A stretch of DNA of 14,754 nucleotides from CAZKRU01 sp964555235 (GCA_964555235.1 CAZKRU010000090.1:1-14754), one strand, 5' to 3'; positions 1 to 7,700 are shown, counted from the stretch's first letter. Made by a program: numbers and translations. The notes: generated by a model not told the origin, from the letters alone.

Positions 1-1
1 C

Positions 2-54
2 ATCTCTTCCTCAAGCATTTTTCACGCCACTTCACCACTTTTGCAGAGGTCTCA
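2..54. mobile_element. Probable insertion-sequence tip, left copy (53-bp inverted repeat)
   Basis: These 53 bp are the exact reverse complement of 14702-14754; identity stops at position 55. The inward-facing tip, read on the minus strand, is GAGACCTCTGCAAAAGTGG, which resembles terminal repeats of IS5/IS4-type elements (from memory, low certainty). The identical stretch is longer than a usual terminal inverted repeat. It is therefore best read as the same end of two copies of one element lying in opposite orientation, the bodies of which are outside the window. No transposase is visible. Confidence 0.6.
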
Positions 55-59
55 AGCTT

Positions 60-110
60 AAATTAAAAAGGTAATCCTCCGGCAGAGTCGGAGGATTACC
101 TTTTTAATTT
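60..110. terminator. Long perfect hairpin, bidirectional Rho-independent terminator
   Basis: A 21-bp perfect stem (60-80 with 90-110) closes a 9-nt loop; a further G-C pair can form at 81/89. The GC-rich upper stem (TCCTCC/GGAGGA) sits on an A-rich/T-rich base, so a U-tract follows the hairpin on both strands. It lies between the IS tip and the leftmost gene remnants. It could terminate minus-strand transcripts coming from the RhuM remnant as well as transcripts leaving the IS. Confidence 0.8.
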
Positions 111-149
111 ACCTGAGGGATTTTGAATGACGTAAACTTGGTGCGTCAT
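96..149 (-). pseudogene. GIY-YIG nuclease 5' fragment (distal copy)
   Basis: On the minus strand an ATG at 149 opens a 17-codon frame, MTHQVYVIQNPSGKLKR, stopping at 96-98. The VYV(I/L)(Q/K)NP.G(R/K) start is the typical first beta-strand of small single-domain GIY-YIG endonucleases (about 85-100 aa). Here the YIG half and the catalytic Arg and Glu region are missing. The frame runs into the terminator hairpin at 60-110. The first part is identical in DNA to the second copy at 950-997. I read it as a truncated remnant rather than a functional peptide. Confidence 0.55.
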
Positions 150-162
150 GTTGGAGAAAAGT
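118..162. repeat. 45-bp direct repeat, copy 1
   Basis: Identical to 966-1010, 848 bp away, in the same orientation. The two copies bracket the RhuM pseudogene. Read on the minus strand the repeat holds 13 nt of leader and the first codons of a GIY-YIG nuclease gene. It contains an ATGACG...CGTCAT inverted repeat with an 11-nt spacer. Confidence 0.85.
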
Positions 163-226
163 AAAAGGGTGGTGAGTTTGGCTTGGGTGCGGGCTTTTCA
201 GTCGAGTGTCAGAGGTTCTGAGGGTT

Positions 227-948
227 TCATGAGTCTTTTTTGGTGTTCTCGATGATGATGCTGGGTTCGAGCTCTTTCACTTCGGTATCGAAGTCACTCA
301 CGTAGAGGGGTCCTGCACGATTCGGTATTTCTCGAACTCACTTTCGGCGTGGGCTTGGGCGATTTCGGCGGTGACATCGTAATCGAGGGAGGTGGCGTAG
401 ATGTCGGTAATTTTCTGGTAGAATTTGCGCTCGCTCAGGCGGATTTCCCGAATGCGCTGCAACTGTTCTTCAAAATAGTGCTTGGTGAGAATGGAGCCGT
501 CATTTTTCAGACGCTCGTTATCCATCGCAAAGCCCTTGAGGGTGAAGGATTCAATGATGCCGGTGGCCCATTTGCGGAACTGCACGGCGCGCTCGGAGTT
601 CACCTTGTAGCCGACGGCGATGATGGCACTGAGGTTGTAGTGCTGGGTATTGTAGGTTTTGCTGTCGGCGGCAGTTATTCGAAAATTTCGAATAACTGAA
701 TTCTCCTGAAGTTCGTTGTCGGCGAAGACTTTCTTGAGGTGGTAGTTGATCGTGTGCGTCTCGACATCGTAGAGCAGGCCCATCATTTTCTGGGAGAGCC
801 AGACGTTTTCATCGGCATAAACTGCTTCAACGCCATCCTTGCCGCTGGCGGCGACAAAGGTCAGGTATTCCGCTGCTGATGAGCGAACTAGAGATATCTC
901 CGTATTCTTTTTAGCGTGTTTGCTCGGAGTGGGCTTATTTTTGCTCAT
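227..948 (-). pseudogene. rhuM: RhuM-family protein, internally deleted and frameshifted
   Basis: The frame from ATG 948 gives 216 aa ending at 298. Residues 20-160 match the RhuM family N-terminal half: AEYLTF, VWLSQKMM, a winged-helix-like VETHTINYHLKKVF, HYNLSAIIAVGYKVNS, QFRKWA and KGFAMDNERLKN. Full RhuM proteins are roughly 330 aa. Here TSLDYD joins directly to VTAEIAQAHAESEFEKYRIVQD, a C-terminal family motif, so about 110 residues (the conserved TVQNK...HG.TAAE.I region) are deleted. The frame is then lost at a C run (QDP-ST stop), whereas the family ending (LYVSDFDTEVKEL) continues in another frame to a stop at 227-229; one extra C would restore it. RhuM was named from Salmonella SPI-3 and its molecular role is unproven; it often lies near defence genes. 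The start codon sits 1 nt after the stop of the GIY-YIG fragment, suggesting insertion into or fusion with that gene. Confidence 0.8.
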
Positions 949-949
949 A

Positions 950-997
950 CTAAAACTTGCCTTGAGGATTTTGAATGACGTAAACTTGGTGCGTCAT
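950..997 (-). pseudogene. GIY-YIG nuclease 5' fragment (proximal copy)
   Basis: ATG at 997 opens MTHQVYVIQNPQGKF followed by TAG (952-950). This is the first 15 residues expected of a small GIY-YIG endonuclease, cut exactly where the YIG motif should follow (GKF-YIG). The RhuM start codon comes 1 nt after the stop. Together with the copy at 96-149 it shows that sequence from a GIY-YIG gene flanks RhuM on both sides. No remaining catalytic part is visible between them. Confidence 0.6.
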
Positions 998-1010
998 GTT
1001 GGAGAAAAGT
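966..1010. repeat. 45-bp direct repeat, copy 2
   Basis: Exact partner of 118-162, same orientation. It covers the leader and start of the proximal GIY-YIG fragment. Weak similarity continues a few bases beyond the leader side, as expected for two homologous gene starts rather than a short target-site duplication. Confidence 0.85.
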
Positions 1011-1061
1011 TAAGGGAGGATGGCAGGGCTAACAGATGAGTGAACACATCCATGTTGACTC

Positions 1062-1116
1062 GTTCGTCGCCCGACGAACTCGGGTCGCATCGTGCGACCC
1101 CCGATCAAAGATCGGG
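1062..1116. repeat. Three tandem perfect hairpins
   Basis: Three inverted repeats follow one another almost without gaps. GTTCGTCG/CGACGAAC spans 1062-1079 with a 2-nt loop. GGGTCGCA/TGCGACCC spans 1082-1100 with loop TCG. CCCGATC/GATCGGG spans 1100-1116 with a 3-nt loop. A fourth hairpin (1120-1146) is the terminator listed separately. They occupy the spacer between the tRNA fragment and the GIY-YIG/RhuM remnants. The function is unknown: a reinforced terminator, a structured RNA or a dispersed palindromic element are all possible. Confidence 0.75.
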
Positions 1117-1119
1117 TCA

Positions 1120-1146
1120 TTTTTTATCGTTCCCAACGATAAAAAA
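1120..1146 (-). terminator. Rho-independent terminator of the tRNA gene
   Basis: A 12-bp perfect stem (1120-1131 with 1135-1146) has a 3-nt loop and a T-run on the minus strand. It starts at the base after the tRNA 3' end. Its position suggests it is the native downstream flank of the tRNA gene, so sequence left of 1147 would be chromosomal relative to the integrated element. Confidence 0.7.
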
Positions 1147-1195
1147 TTGCGGGGGCAGGATTTGAACCTACTACCTTCAGGTTATGAGCCTGACG
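1147..1195 (-). tRNA. Truncated tRNA-Met (CAU), probable fMet; putative att site
   Basis: On the minus strand the sequence gives a full anticodon arm (TCAGG-CTCATAA-CCTGA, anticodon CAU), a variable loop, a T-arm (GTAGG-TTCAAAT-CCTGC) and the 3' acceptor strand CCCCGC followed by AA. The acceptor strand and the CGTC...AACC...GAAGG context match bacterial initiator tRNA. The 5' acceptor strand and D-arm are absent: homology ends at about 1195 and integrase upstream sequence begins. CCA is not encoded. This is what remains at one end of an element that recombined within the anticodon region. The complete tRNA should be at the other end of the element. Confidence 0.75.
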
Positions 1196-1208
1196 ATTTA
1201 CTCTGTAA

Positions 1209-1237
1209 TTGACATTTGCGGATCAAATGCGGACAAT
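1209..1237 (+). promoter_or_regulatory. Integrase promoter with embedded palindrome
   Basis: TTGACA (1209-1214), a 17-bp spacer and GACAAT (1232-1237) form a near-consensus sigma-70-type promoter just before the integrase start. Inside the spacer CATTTG (1213-1218) and CAAATG (1224-1229) form a perfect inverted repeat with a 5-bp gap. It overlaps the -35 element, which is a good place for an auto-repressor or excisionase-like operator. The expected transcription start lies only a few bases before ATG 1247, implying a leaderless or nearly leaderless mRNA. Confidence 0.5.
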
Positions 1238-1246
1238 TTAAGAACG

Positions 1247-2485
1247 ATGAAGAAAAGCAAGGTGTCTGCAGAGAGTGTCCGCAAAAAATCACCGATTGCA
1301 GATCTTCCTCCTGGGGTCGGTTTGCTCAAGACGGTGAATGGAAGTGGGGACGAATATTGGCGGGTGCGTCTGGGCAAGAAGTTCACCGGTGGGGCTGTGC
1401 AAAAAAAGGACTTTCGTTCCCTCGGAGAAGCGCGGGAATGGATCTTCGGAGATCATACCAAACAATCCCCAGGTCAGACTGAAATGAAACAGAGTCTAGG
1501 GGCTTCTGCTTTTACGCTTTCCCCAAAAGAAATGGCCGAGACACAGGATGCTTTTCGCCGACTTGAAAAAAAGGGCTCGTTGACTCAAGCGGTCGATTAT
1601 TTTTTAAAGCACGCCAACCCTGCGGGTGGAATAAAAACATGGGAGGAAATTCAAGGGGAATTTCTCACCAGCCGCCGTGTCATCGGCTGCAAGCCGAAAA
1701 CTCTTGTCCAATACGAAAGCTATCTGAGTGTCATTGGTGAAGAGTGGGACAAAGAAACTATGTCCGAAATCAAGAGACAAGACATCGAAGATTGGCTGGC
1801 GGAAAGCGATTGGGGTCCCCGGACAAAGAAGAATTATTTGGTTACCCTTACCACGATCTTTAATTGGGCGATTGATCGAGAATATTGTCCCGCCAATCCT
1901 GCGGCCAAGATTCAGCGTCCCATATTGGATGATCGCCCGCCGGGAATTTTGACTCCCAAGCAAGCGGCGGCCTTGTTGAAGGGTGCCTTGAATTGTATGC
2001 CTGAAATGGTGCCTGGTATTGCTACGGGTCTTTTCGCTGGTCTACGACGTTCCGAAATTTGTGCATTGGATTGGAGTGAAATCGATCTTTCCGCCCGTCA
2101 TATCGAGGTTAAAGGGACAAAAGCCAAAACCCGACAGCGTCGTCTTGTTTCGATCAGTGACAACTTGCTCAAATGGCTGCGGTCTTACGTCAAAAAAACA
2201 GGTCCGCTGGCTCCCAATGTCGATGCCTTCGGCGAAAAGCTAAAACATTTGGTGCGTGGACGACCGAAAACCGAAACTCATCCGGGTCGCCCCGCCATTA
2301 TTAAAGAATGGCCTCACAATGCCTTGCGTCACTCCTTCGGCTCCTACTTCTTCGCCAAAATCAAAAATGAAAACATCACAGCGGCTGAAATGGGAAACAG
2401 CCCTGCCATGATCTTTAAGCATTATCGAGCTGTGGTGAAGGATAAAGAGGTTGCCGCATACTGGGCTATCAAACCAGTTAGGTGA
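1247..2485 (+). CDS. int: Tyrosine recombinase / integrase
   Basis: This is a 412-aa site-specific recombinase that would integrate and excise the element at the adjacent tRNA gene. The order is an N-terminal arm-binding-like segment (EYWRVRLGKKF, residues ~35-70), a SAM-like core-binding domain (~130-225) and a catalytic domain (~235-400). Visible catalytic residues are Arg267 in GLRRSE, Lys in the VKGTKAKTRQRR strand, His357 and Arg361 in HNALRHS, and the Tyr393 nucleophile in KHYRAV. The usual His/Trp of the LGH box is Asn384 (MGNSP). The frame extends up to ATG 1184, but that ATG is the reverse complement of the tRNA anticodon and lies upstream of the promoter, so I choose ATG 1247. It reads away from the tRNA fragment into the cargo. 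Confidence 0.88.
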   Translation: MKKSKVSAESVRKKSPIADLPPGVGLLKTVNGSGDEYWRVRLGKKFTGGAVQKKDFRSLGEAREWIFGDHTKQSPGQTEMKQSLGASAFTLSPKEMAETQDAFRRLEKKGSLTQAVDYFLKHANPAGGIKTWEEIQGEFLTSRRVIGCKPKTLVQYESYLSVIGEEWDKETMSEIKRQDIEDWLAESDWGPRTKKNYLVTLTTIFNWAIDREYCPANPAAKIQRPILDDRPPGILTPKQAAALLKGALNCMPEMVPGIATGLFAGLRRSEICALDWSEIDLSARHIEVKGTKAKTRQRRLVSISDNLLKWLRSYVKKTGPLAPNVDAFGEKLKHLVRGRPKTETHPGRPAIIKEWPHNALRHSFGSYFFAKIKNENITAAEMGNSPAMIFKHYRAVVKDKEVAAYWAIKPVR

Positions 2486-2535
2486 ATGAACCTATTGAGT
2501 TCTCTCGATGGAAGTCGCCCAAAAACAGCTCCAAA

Positions 2536-2579
2536 TTGACATTGAAATGTAACCGAGTAAGATCCAAGGGATCGCTTAC
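2536..2579 (+). promoter_or_regulatory. Promoter and leader hairpin of the first HA gene
   Basis: TTGACA (2536-2541) and TAAGAT (2558-2563) are spaced by 16 bp. Overlapping the -10, GTAAG-ATCC (2557-2565) can pair with GGAT-(CG bulge)-CTTAC (2569-2579) around an AAG loop. The only SD-like run (AAGGG) lies in this loop and stem, about 14 nt before ATG 2585. It could be an operator palindrome or, if transcribed, could hide the ribosome site. Confidence 0.4.
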
Positions 2580-2584
2580 CGATC

Positions 2585-3691
2585 ATGAACGACTGGATTT
2601 CACTTCTTAAAACGTACGTAGCTCGGGAGGGCCATCCCAACGTCCCCGTCAATCACATGGAATCGGGTAAAAGTCTTGGGAAGTGGGTCAGCACGACGAA
2701 ACATTTCTATCGAAAAGGAAATCTTGATGGCATTTCAGTTCACGAGTTGGAAGCATTACCAGGGTGGTCATGGGAGCTCAGAAGACATAAAGCGCGAGCG
2801 ATAGACGCCGATCACCCTTGGTTTTACCTTCTGACATTATTCGGGAGGAAATACGGTCACTGTAAGATGCCCTCTTCTCGAATCTACATGAACAAGCGAC
2901 TCGGACAGTGGGTGCACAAAATTCGCGGCAAATACGAATCAGGTCAACTCTCTCCCTCAGAAGCAGAACTATTTTCTCATTTGCCCGGATGGGATTGGAA
3001 TCTTCCCAAGAATGACTGGCGAACCAAGTATGAAATTCTGGTTAAATACCAAAAAAAAGCGGGATCCGTGCGAATTCACTGTCGCCATCAAGAGGGTTCG
3101 ATTGCGATCGGTTCGTGGATTTCCACTCAACGGATTGCCTATAAAAGAGATGAATTAAGCAGGGAGAGAATTGACCTCCTGGAAGCTCTGCCAGGGTGGT
3201 CCTGGTACCCGCGCACCGAGAGTCGGGAAAAAGGACTCCGACTCCTCAAGCAATTTGTGGCCGAGAACAACCATTCCTCGGTTCCGTATCGATATCGTCC
3301 TGAAAATTTTGAATTGGCTGGCTGGTGCAGTCGATTGAGGTACTTGCATAAAACCGGTCGTCTCGATAAGGATTTAGAGTCTCGGCTCGTGTCGATGCCC
3401 CAATGGGTCTGGAACACTCGTGTTGATCGATGGCCGCAGCAGTACGAAGCTTATAAGGCAGCGCTTTTGGATTCGGGCCAGATTCATGACCCCAAGCTCA
3501 AGTTGTGGGAAAACCAACAGAGAATAAAATTCAAACGTGGGAAGCTTTCGGAGCCGAGAGTCAAATTATTGGCAGCATTGCCAGGATGGAGATTTGTGAT
3601 CCGGAATCGTGCCCCCCGCAACCAGTCGTCCATCGAGCGAGTGAGACTGAATTCAGAAAAACGGGAATTACTTAAACTGGCTCCTGCTTGA
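2585..3691 (+). CDS. Helicase-associated (HA) domain repeat protein, five repeats
   Basis: This 368-aa protein is built almost entirely of about five HA (helicase-associated) domains of 62-70 residues, ending near residues 68, 140, 211, 280 and 345. Each repeat follows W..(L)..(Y/F)....G....P......LG.W....R..Y..G.L......LEALPGW.W, for example LEALPGWSWEL and LFSHLPGWDWNL; the fourth is divergent (SMPQWVWNT) and the fifth ends LPGWRF. HA domains are small helical, Myb-like units usually found after superfamily-2 helicases, where nucleic-acid binding is presumed; here no helicase motor is present. The protein is basic, has no signal peptide or membrane segment, and is presumably cytosolic and DNA-binding. 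Its 3' end overlaps the convergent HA gene by 20 bp. The role in the element (regulator, structural DNA binder, accessory to the integrase) is unknown. Confidence 0.82.
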   Translation: MNDWISLLKTYVAREGHPNVPVNHMESGKSLGKWVSTTKHFYRKGNLDGISVHELEALPGWSWELRRHKARAIDADHPWFYLLTLFGRKYGHCKMPSSRIYMNKRLGQWVHKIRGKYESGQLSPSEAELFSHLPGWDWNLPKNDWRTKYEILVKYQKKAGSVRIHCRHQEGSIAIGSWISTQRIAYKRDELSRERIDLLEALPGWSWYPRTESREKGLRLLKQFVAENNHSSVPYRYRPENFELAGWCSRLRYLHKTGRLDKDLESRLVSMPQWVWNTRVDRWPQQYEAYKAALLDSGQIHDPKLKLWENQQRIKFKRGKLSEPRVKLLAALPGWRFVIRNRAPRNQSSIERVRLNSEKRELLKLAPA

Positions 3692-4649
3692 CGATGGCAT
3701 GTGATGCTTGTTTTTGCATCCCCGGCTTCCGATGTGATTTTTTGGTGATTCCAATACTTTCCAGGCGTTTTTTCTTTTCCGGTGTCAGATTTCTCCAGTT
3801 TGAACGCAGGTTGCGATACCATCGTCCCAGGGTTGGGTTTTCAGGCCAATCCTTTGGAATTTTAACCACCCCGAACTTTTGATAGATTTCTTTGAGTTCA
3901 TCGAAACGCATGTTCCAAATGTCCTGAACTACCTTCCAAAGGACGCCGCGGGCTTCAAGCTGCTCAATTCTTTCTTTCGGGAGTCTCCCGATCCGATACG
4001 CCGGGCGGGCTCCCGACAAGAGGACGCTTCCCCGAGGATATTCCTGGTTTTCTCTCGGGATATTCCCATGACCAAACCGTTTTTGATAAGCTGCGATTTC
4101 CTTGAGGCCCGAATCCCATATCGTCTCATACGGATCCCAGATGAACCCGGCGTCATCTAATTCTTTGATTTGTTTGGGGGTTAACTTTAAGCGATCCCGG
4201 CGTAATCTGGAAAACCATCCCCTCATTTGAACCGAAATATTGACGTAATATCCGCCCAAATGTTTCTCCAGCGTCTTCAAGACCTTCATGTCTCGTTCCC
4301 ATCGCCACTCGTCCAAATCCCAGATAATTCCGATGCGATCCAGAAAGTGCTCTCTCCTGGGATCGAGTGTTCCCTCTCGTCGTCTCTTTCGCTGTTTGGA
4401 AATCCAACCCCGAAGAGGTTTTTTGGGAATCCTTCCTTTGCATTTTTCAAAGTTCAAGGCTTGGATTAAAAAAAGGCGGTCGGGCGGGGTAAAGGGATAG
4501 CCCAATTCGATCAGTTCCTTGATGGTTGAAGTATTTAAGGAATACGGGTTAGCGAGAACTCGCTGATGCAGGCGAAGAATGGGCTTCGCCTGAGGGGTCT
4601 TCAAGCCTTTGGGTCCATGTAGGCGGAGAAATTCGATTAATTCTTGCAT
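3672..4649 (-). CDS. Second HA-domain repeat protein, convergent with the first
   Basis: This 325-aa basic protein has about five HA-like units: a degenerate one at 1-55, then ~56-114, 115-177, 178-243 and 244-308. Repeats 2-4 open near W/R...L and contain (L/G)GW(F/I)S..R or RGSVLLSGARPAY, with RLP.ERIEQLE-type helices and endings such as IGIIWDLDE and AGFIWDPYE. The sub-type (GF/I.W) differs from the LPGW type of the neighbour, so the two are diverged paralogues rather than a recent duplication. There is no helicase motor, signal peptide or membrane segment. The short basic C-terminal tail (KKSHRKPGMQKQ) lies in the convergent overlap. ATG at 4649 has no good Shine-Dalgarno. A minus-strand TATTAT box (4676-4681) lies upstream. 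Function unknown; nucleic-acid binding is inferred. Confidence 0.78.
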   Translation of the reverse strand: MQELIEFLRLHGPKGLKTPQAKPILRLHQRVLANPYSLNTSTIKELIELGYPFTPPDRLFLIQALNFEKCKGRIPKKPLRGWISKQRKRRREGTLDPRREHFLDRIGIIWDLDEWRWERDMKVLKTLEKHLGGYYVNISVQMRGWFSRLRRDRLKLTPKQIKELDDAGFIWDPYETIWDSGLKEIAAYQKRFGHGNIPRENQEYPRGSVLLSGARPAYRIGRLPKERIEQLEARGVLWKVVQDIWNMRFDELKEIYQKFGVVKIPKDWPENPTLGRWYRNLRSNWRNLTPEKKKRLESIGITKKSHRKPGMQKQASHAIVKQEPV

Positions 4650-4769
4650 AGGATTTTATTGAGAGGGTTCAGGTAATAATACCTATTAATTTCAACAAAC
4701 AAGTTAAAATTACAAGGCCTAATGCAAATGGGTTGACAAATTTTAAGAGCCTCTTAGGGTCCGAAGTCG
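4650..4769. promoter_or_regulatory. Divergent promoter region between HA gene and giant toxin gene
   Basis: This 120-bp AT-rich spacer serves two genes reading outward. For the plus strand, TTGACA (4733-4738) with a 16-bp spacer to TAGGGT (4755-4760) puts the start site a few bases before GTG 4770. For the minus strand, TATTAT (4676-4681) is a good -10, with only a poor -35 (TTGTTT at 4697-4702, 15-bp spacer). No obvious operator palindrome was seen. Confidence 0.4.
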
Positions 4770-7700
4770 GTGCAACGAAACTGCCTATTTTTGGGTCTGT
4801 TTTTTCTGCTGGGCCTAGGGGGACTGAGGGCTCAGACAGTAGCAACTCCGTCTCTTTCCCCGTTACCGGGTGAATACACGACTGAAAAGAGCGTCACGGC
4901 TTCGAGTACAACGCCCGGGGCGACCCTTCGCTATACGCTCAATGGAGCCTTGCCGACGGAGCTTGATCCGATTTTGTCGGGTCCTTTTTTGGTGAAACAC
5001 CCGCTGACGTTGAAGGTGAAGGCGTTTTTGACGGGAATGACTTCCAGTGCCGTGGCGACGGGAGATTATTTTATTACGGGATCGATTGCTGCGGGAGGTA
5101 ATCATGAATTGGGGCTTCGCAGTGACGGAACCGTCTGGAGTTGGGGGCGCAATAATAACGGACAGCTTGGAGACGGAACAACGATTGACCGCTCGACGCA
5201 AGTTCAGGTCCTGACGGCGGCTGGAGCCCTCTCGGGAGTGGTGGAAGTCGCGGCGGGGGCGAATTACAGTGTGGCTTTGAAGGGCGATGGAACGGTCTGG
5301 ACGTGGGGGGTGAATACCAACGGACAGTTAGGGATCGGGACCACGACGAAACAAACGAAGGCCGTTCAGGTTCAACTCGCGACGGGGGGAGTTCTTACGG
5401 AGATCATGGCAATCGCCTCGGGAGATAGTTATTGCCTGGCCATTAAGCAGGATGGAACGGTCTGGGCTTGGGGGCTCAACACCAACGGACAGTTGGGGAT
5501 CGGAAGCACGACGCAGCAAACCAAAGCGGTTCAGGTAACAAATTTGACCGAAATCGCCGCCATTGCCGCTGGAGCCTCTCATTCCTTAGCGCTCAAAAGT
5601 GATGGAACGGTCTGGAGCTGGGGACTCAATTCCAAAGGACAATTGGGGAACAATAGCGTGACGCAGCAATTACAGCCCATCCAGGTGCTGACCGCGTCGG
5701 GATCTCTCACCAGTGTGAGCGCGATCGGAGCGGGAGCGACTCATTCCTTAGCGGTAAAAACGGATGAGACCGTGATGGCATGGGGCTCAAATGGAAGCGG
5801 CCAGTTGGGAGATAACACGACGACTCAGCGCAATGTGGCGACGTCGGTTTTGAACCTGACCGGAGTCTTTGATGTGGCGGGAGGAACCTCTCACAGTATC
5901 GCGCTTAAAAGTGATGGAACGGTTTGGACCTGGGGAGCGAATGCCTTGGGGCAATTGGGCGATGGAAGTGTGACGACCCGAAAAATAGCGGTTCAGGTCC
6001 CTGGAGTGAGCGGAGTCGAGTGGATTGCCGGCCGAGGAGATCGAAGTGCGATTTTGAAATCTGATGGGACAGTCTGGTCGACGGGAGATTATTATTACGG
6101 AGAAATGGGACACGGAGTCGTCGGTTACAGCTTGGTTGCGGTGGGAATCAGCACGCCGACCGAGGTGACGCAGACCGCTGCCGGAGGAAATTTCAGTTTG
6201 GCTCTCAAGAATGATGGAACGGTTTGGAGTTGGGGGCAAAATTTAAATGGTCAATTGGGAAGTAACACGACGATTGATCGAGCGACGTCGGGGATGGTCA
6301 CGACCTCAGCCGGAAACCTTTCCGGGATCACGCAAATTGGAGTGGGAGTCAATCACGCGTTGGCGGTGAAAAACGACGGAAGTCTTTGGTCGTGGGGACT
6401 AAATACGAATGGACGATTGGGGGATGGAACAACAACCCAGAGGAATCGTCCGGTTCAGGTCTTAACGGCCAGTGGAGCGATCAACGGAGTCATGGCAACG
6501 GAAGGGGGAGATGCGTTTTCATTGGCACTCAAGAGCGATGGGACCGTTTGGAGTTGGGGATTAAACACAAACGGACAACTAGGAATCGGAACCACTACGC
6601 AGCAAACGAAAGCCGTACCAGTACAAACCGCATCGGGCGCCTTAACGGGAGTCGCACAGATTGTTGCGGGAGGAGCCCATGGGGTCGCCTTGAAGACGGA
6701 TGGAACGGTTTGGGTCTGGGGAAAGAACGCGAACGCACAACTAGGATTGGGCAACACGACGGATCAAACGTTGGCGGTGCAGCTCACCGGAATCGCAGCA
6801 AGCGCGGTGGCTGCGGGGACCAGTCACACGCTGATTTTGAAGACCGATGGAACAGTGGTCGCGTGCGGATTGAATTCCAGTGGACAATTGGGAGATAATA
6901 GTACGACCCAAAGAACGACACCGGTGACGGTTTCAGGGCTCACGGGAGTGAGCGCAATTTCCGCCGGAGCAAGCCATTCGGCAGCCATTTTGACGGGGAA
7001 TGCACTCAAGGTTTGGGGTTTAAATAGTTCGGGACAGGTCGGGAATAACAATCTCACCAATAGTAAAGTGCCGGTGACACCGACCGGAGTGAGCGGGATT
7101 GCAGGAGTCAGTGGTGGAGGTGCTCATACGGTTGCGCGCAAGACGGATGGAACGCTTCAGACGTGGGGCTTGGCGGTGAATGGGCAGCTCGGAGACGGAC
7201 GGCTCGGTTATACCACGACGATGGTGCAGGCGACGAATGTTCGGCTCGCGGGAATGGATGACGCGGATGGTGACACGATTGCAACGTGGCAGGAGAAGGT
7301 GAATGGAACGAATCCGGATCAAGCGGATACGGATGGTGACGGAGTGAATGACAATACGGACGCGCAGGCGCTCGATTATTTTAATGGGCAAACACCGGTG
7401 ATCACGATCACGGGAGGCAACAATCAGACGTCGCAGATTGGAACCTATGTGCCGAATCCGCTTCAGGTTTTGGTTCAGGTGGGAGGTGTTGCGAAAGTCA
7501 ACGCACCGGTGACGTTCCATGTTACGTTGGGAGGCGGTGCGCTAGCGTTAACGACGCAAAGTTCGGATTACTACACGCAGCTGACGGTTCGAACGAATGC
7601 GTCCGGTCTGGCTCAGTTGGAATTTCGTCAACCCGGGGTGACCGAAACGAGTCAAATCCATGTAACATCAGGTGGAGCCAGTGTTGATTTTAGTGAAAGT

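Noticed and set aside
349..699. 116-aa plus-strand ORF over RhuM, and 839-1039 likewise
   Set aside because: Shadows of the RhuM frame, which shows clear family motifs on the minus strand.
1010..1120. 36-codon minus-strand ORF (MTRSLIGG...)
   Set aside because: It runs through the hairpin array; codons are dictated by the palindromes and there is no recognisable family or ribosome site.
1184..1246. N-terminal extension of the integrase from ATG 1184
   Set aside because: The ATG is the complement of the tRNA anticodon, the extension lies in tRNA and promoter sequence, and a good promoter sits downstream of it just before ATG 1247.
6386..7520. Long ORFs in other frames across the RCC1 repeats (plus strand 6386-6898, minus strand 5787-6239 and 7020-7520)
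   Set aside because: Repeat-driven shadow frames within the RCC1 coding sequence, low-complexity and without domains.
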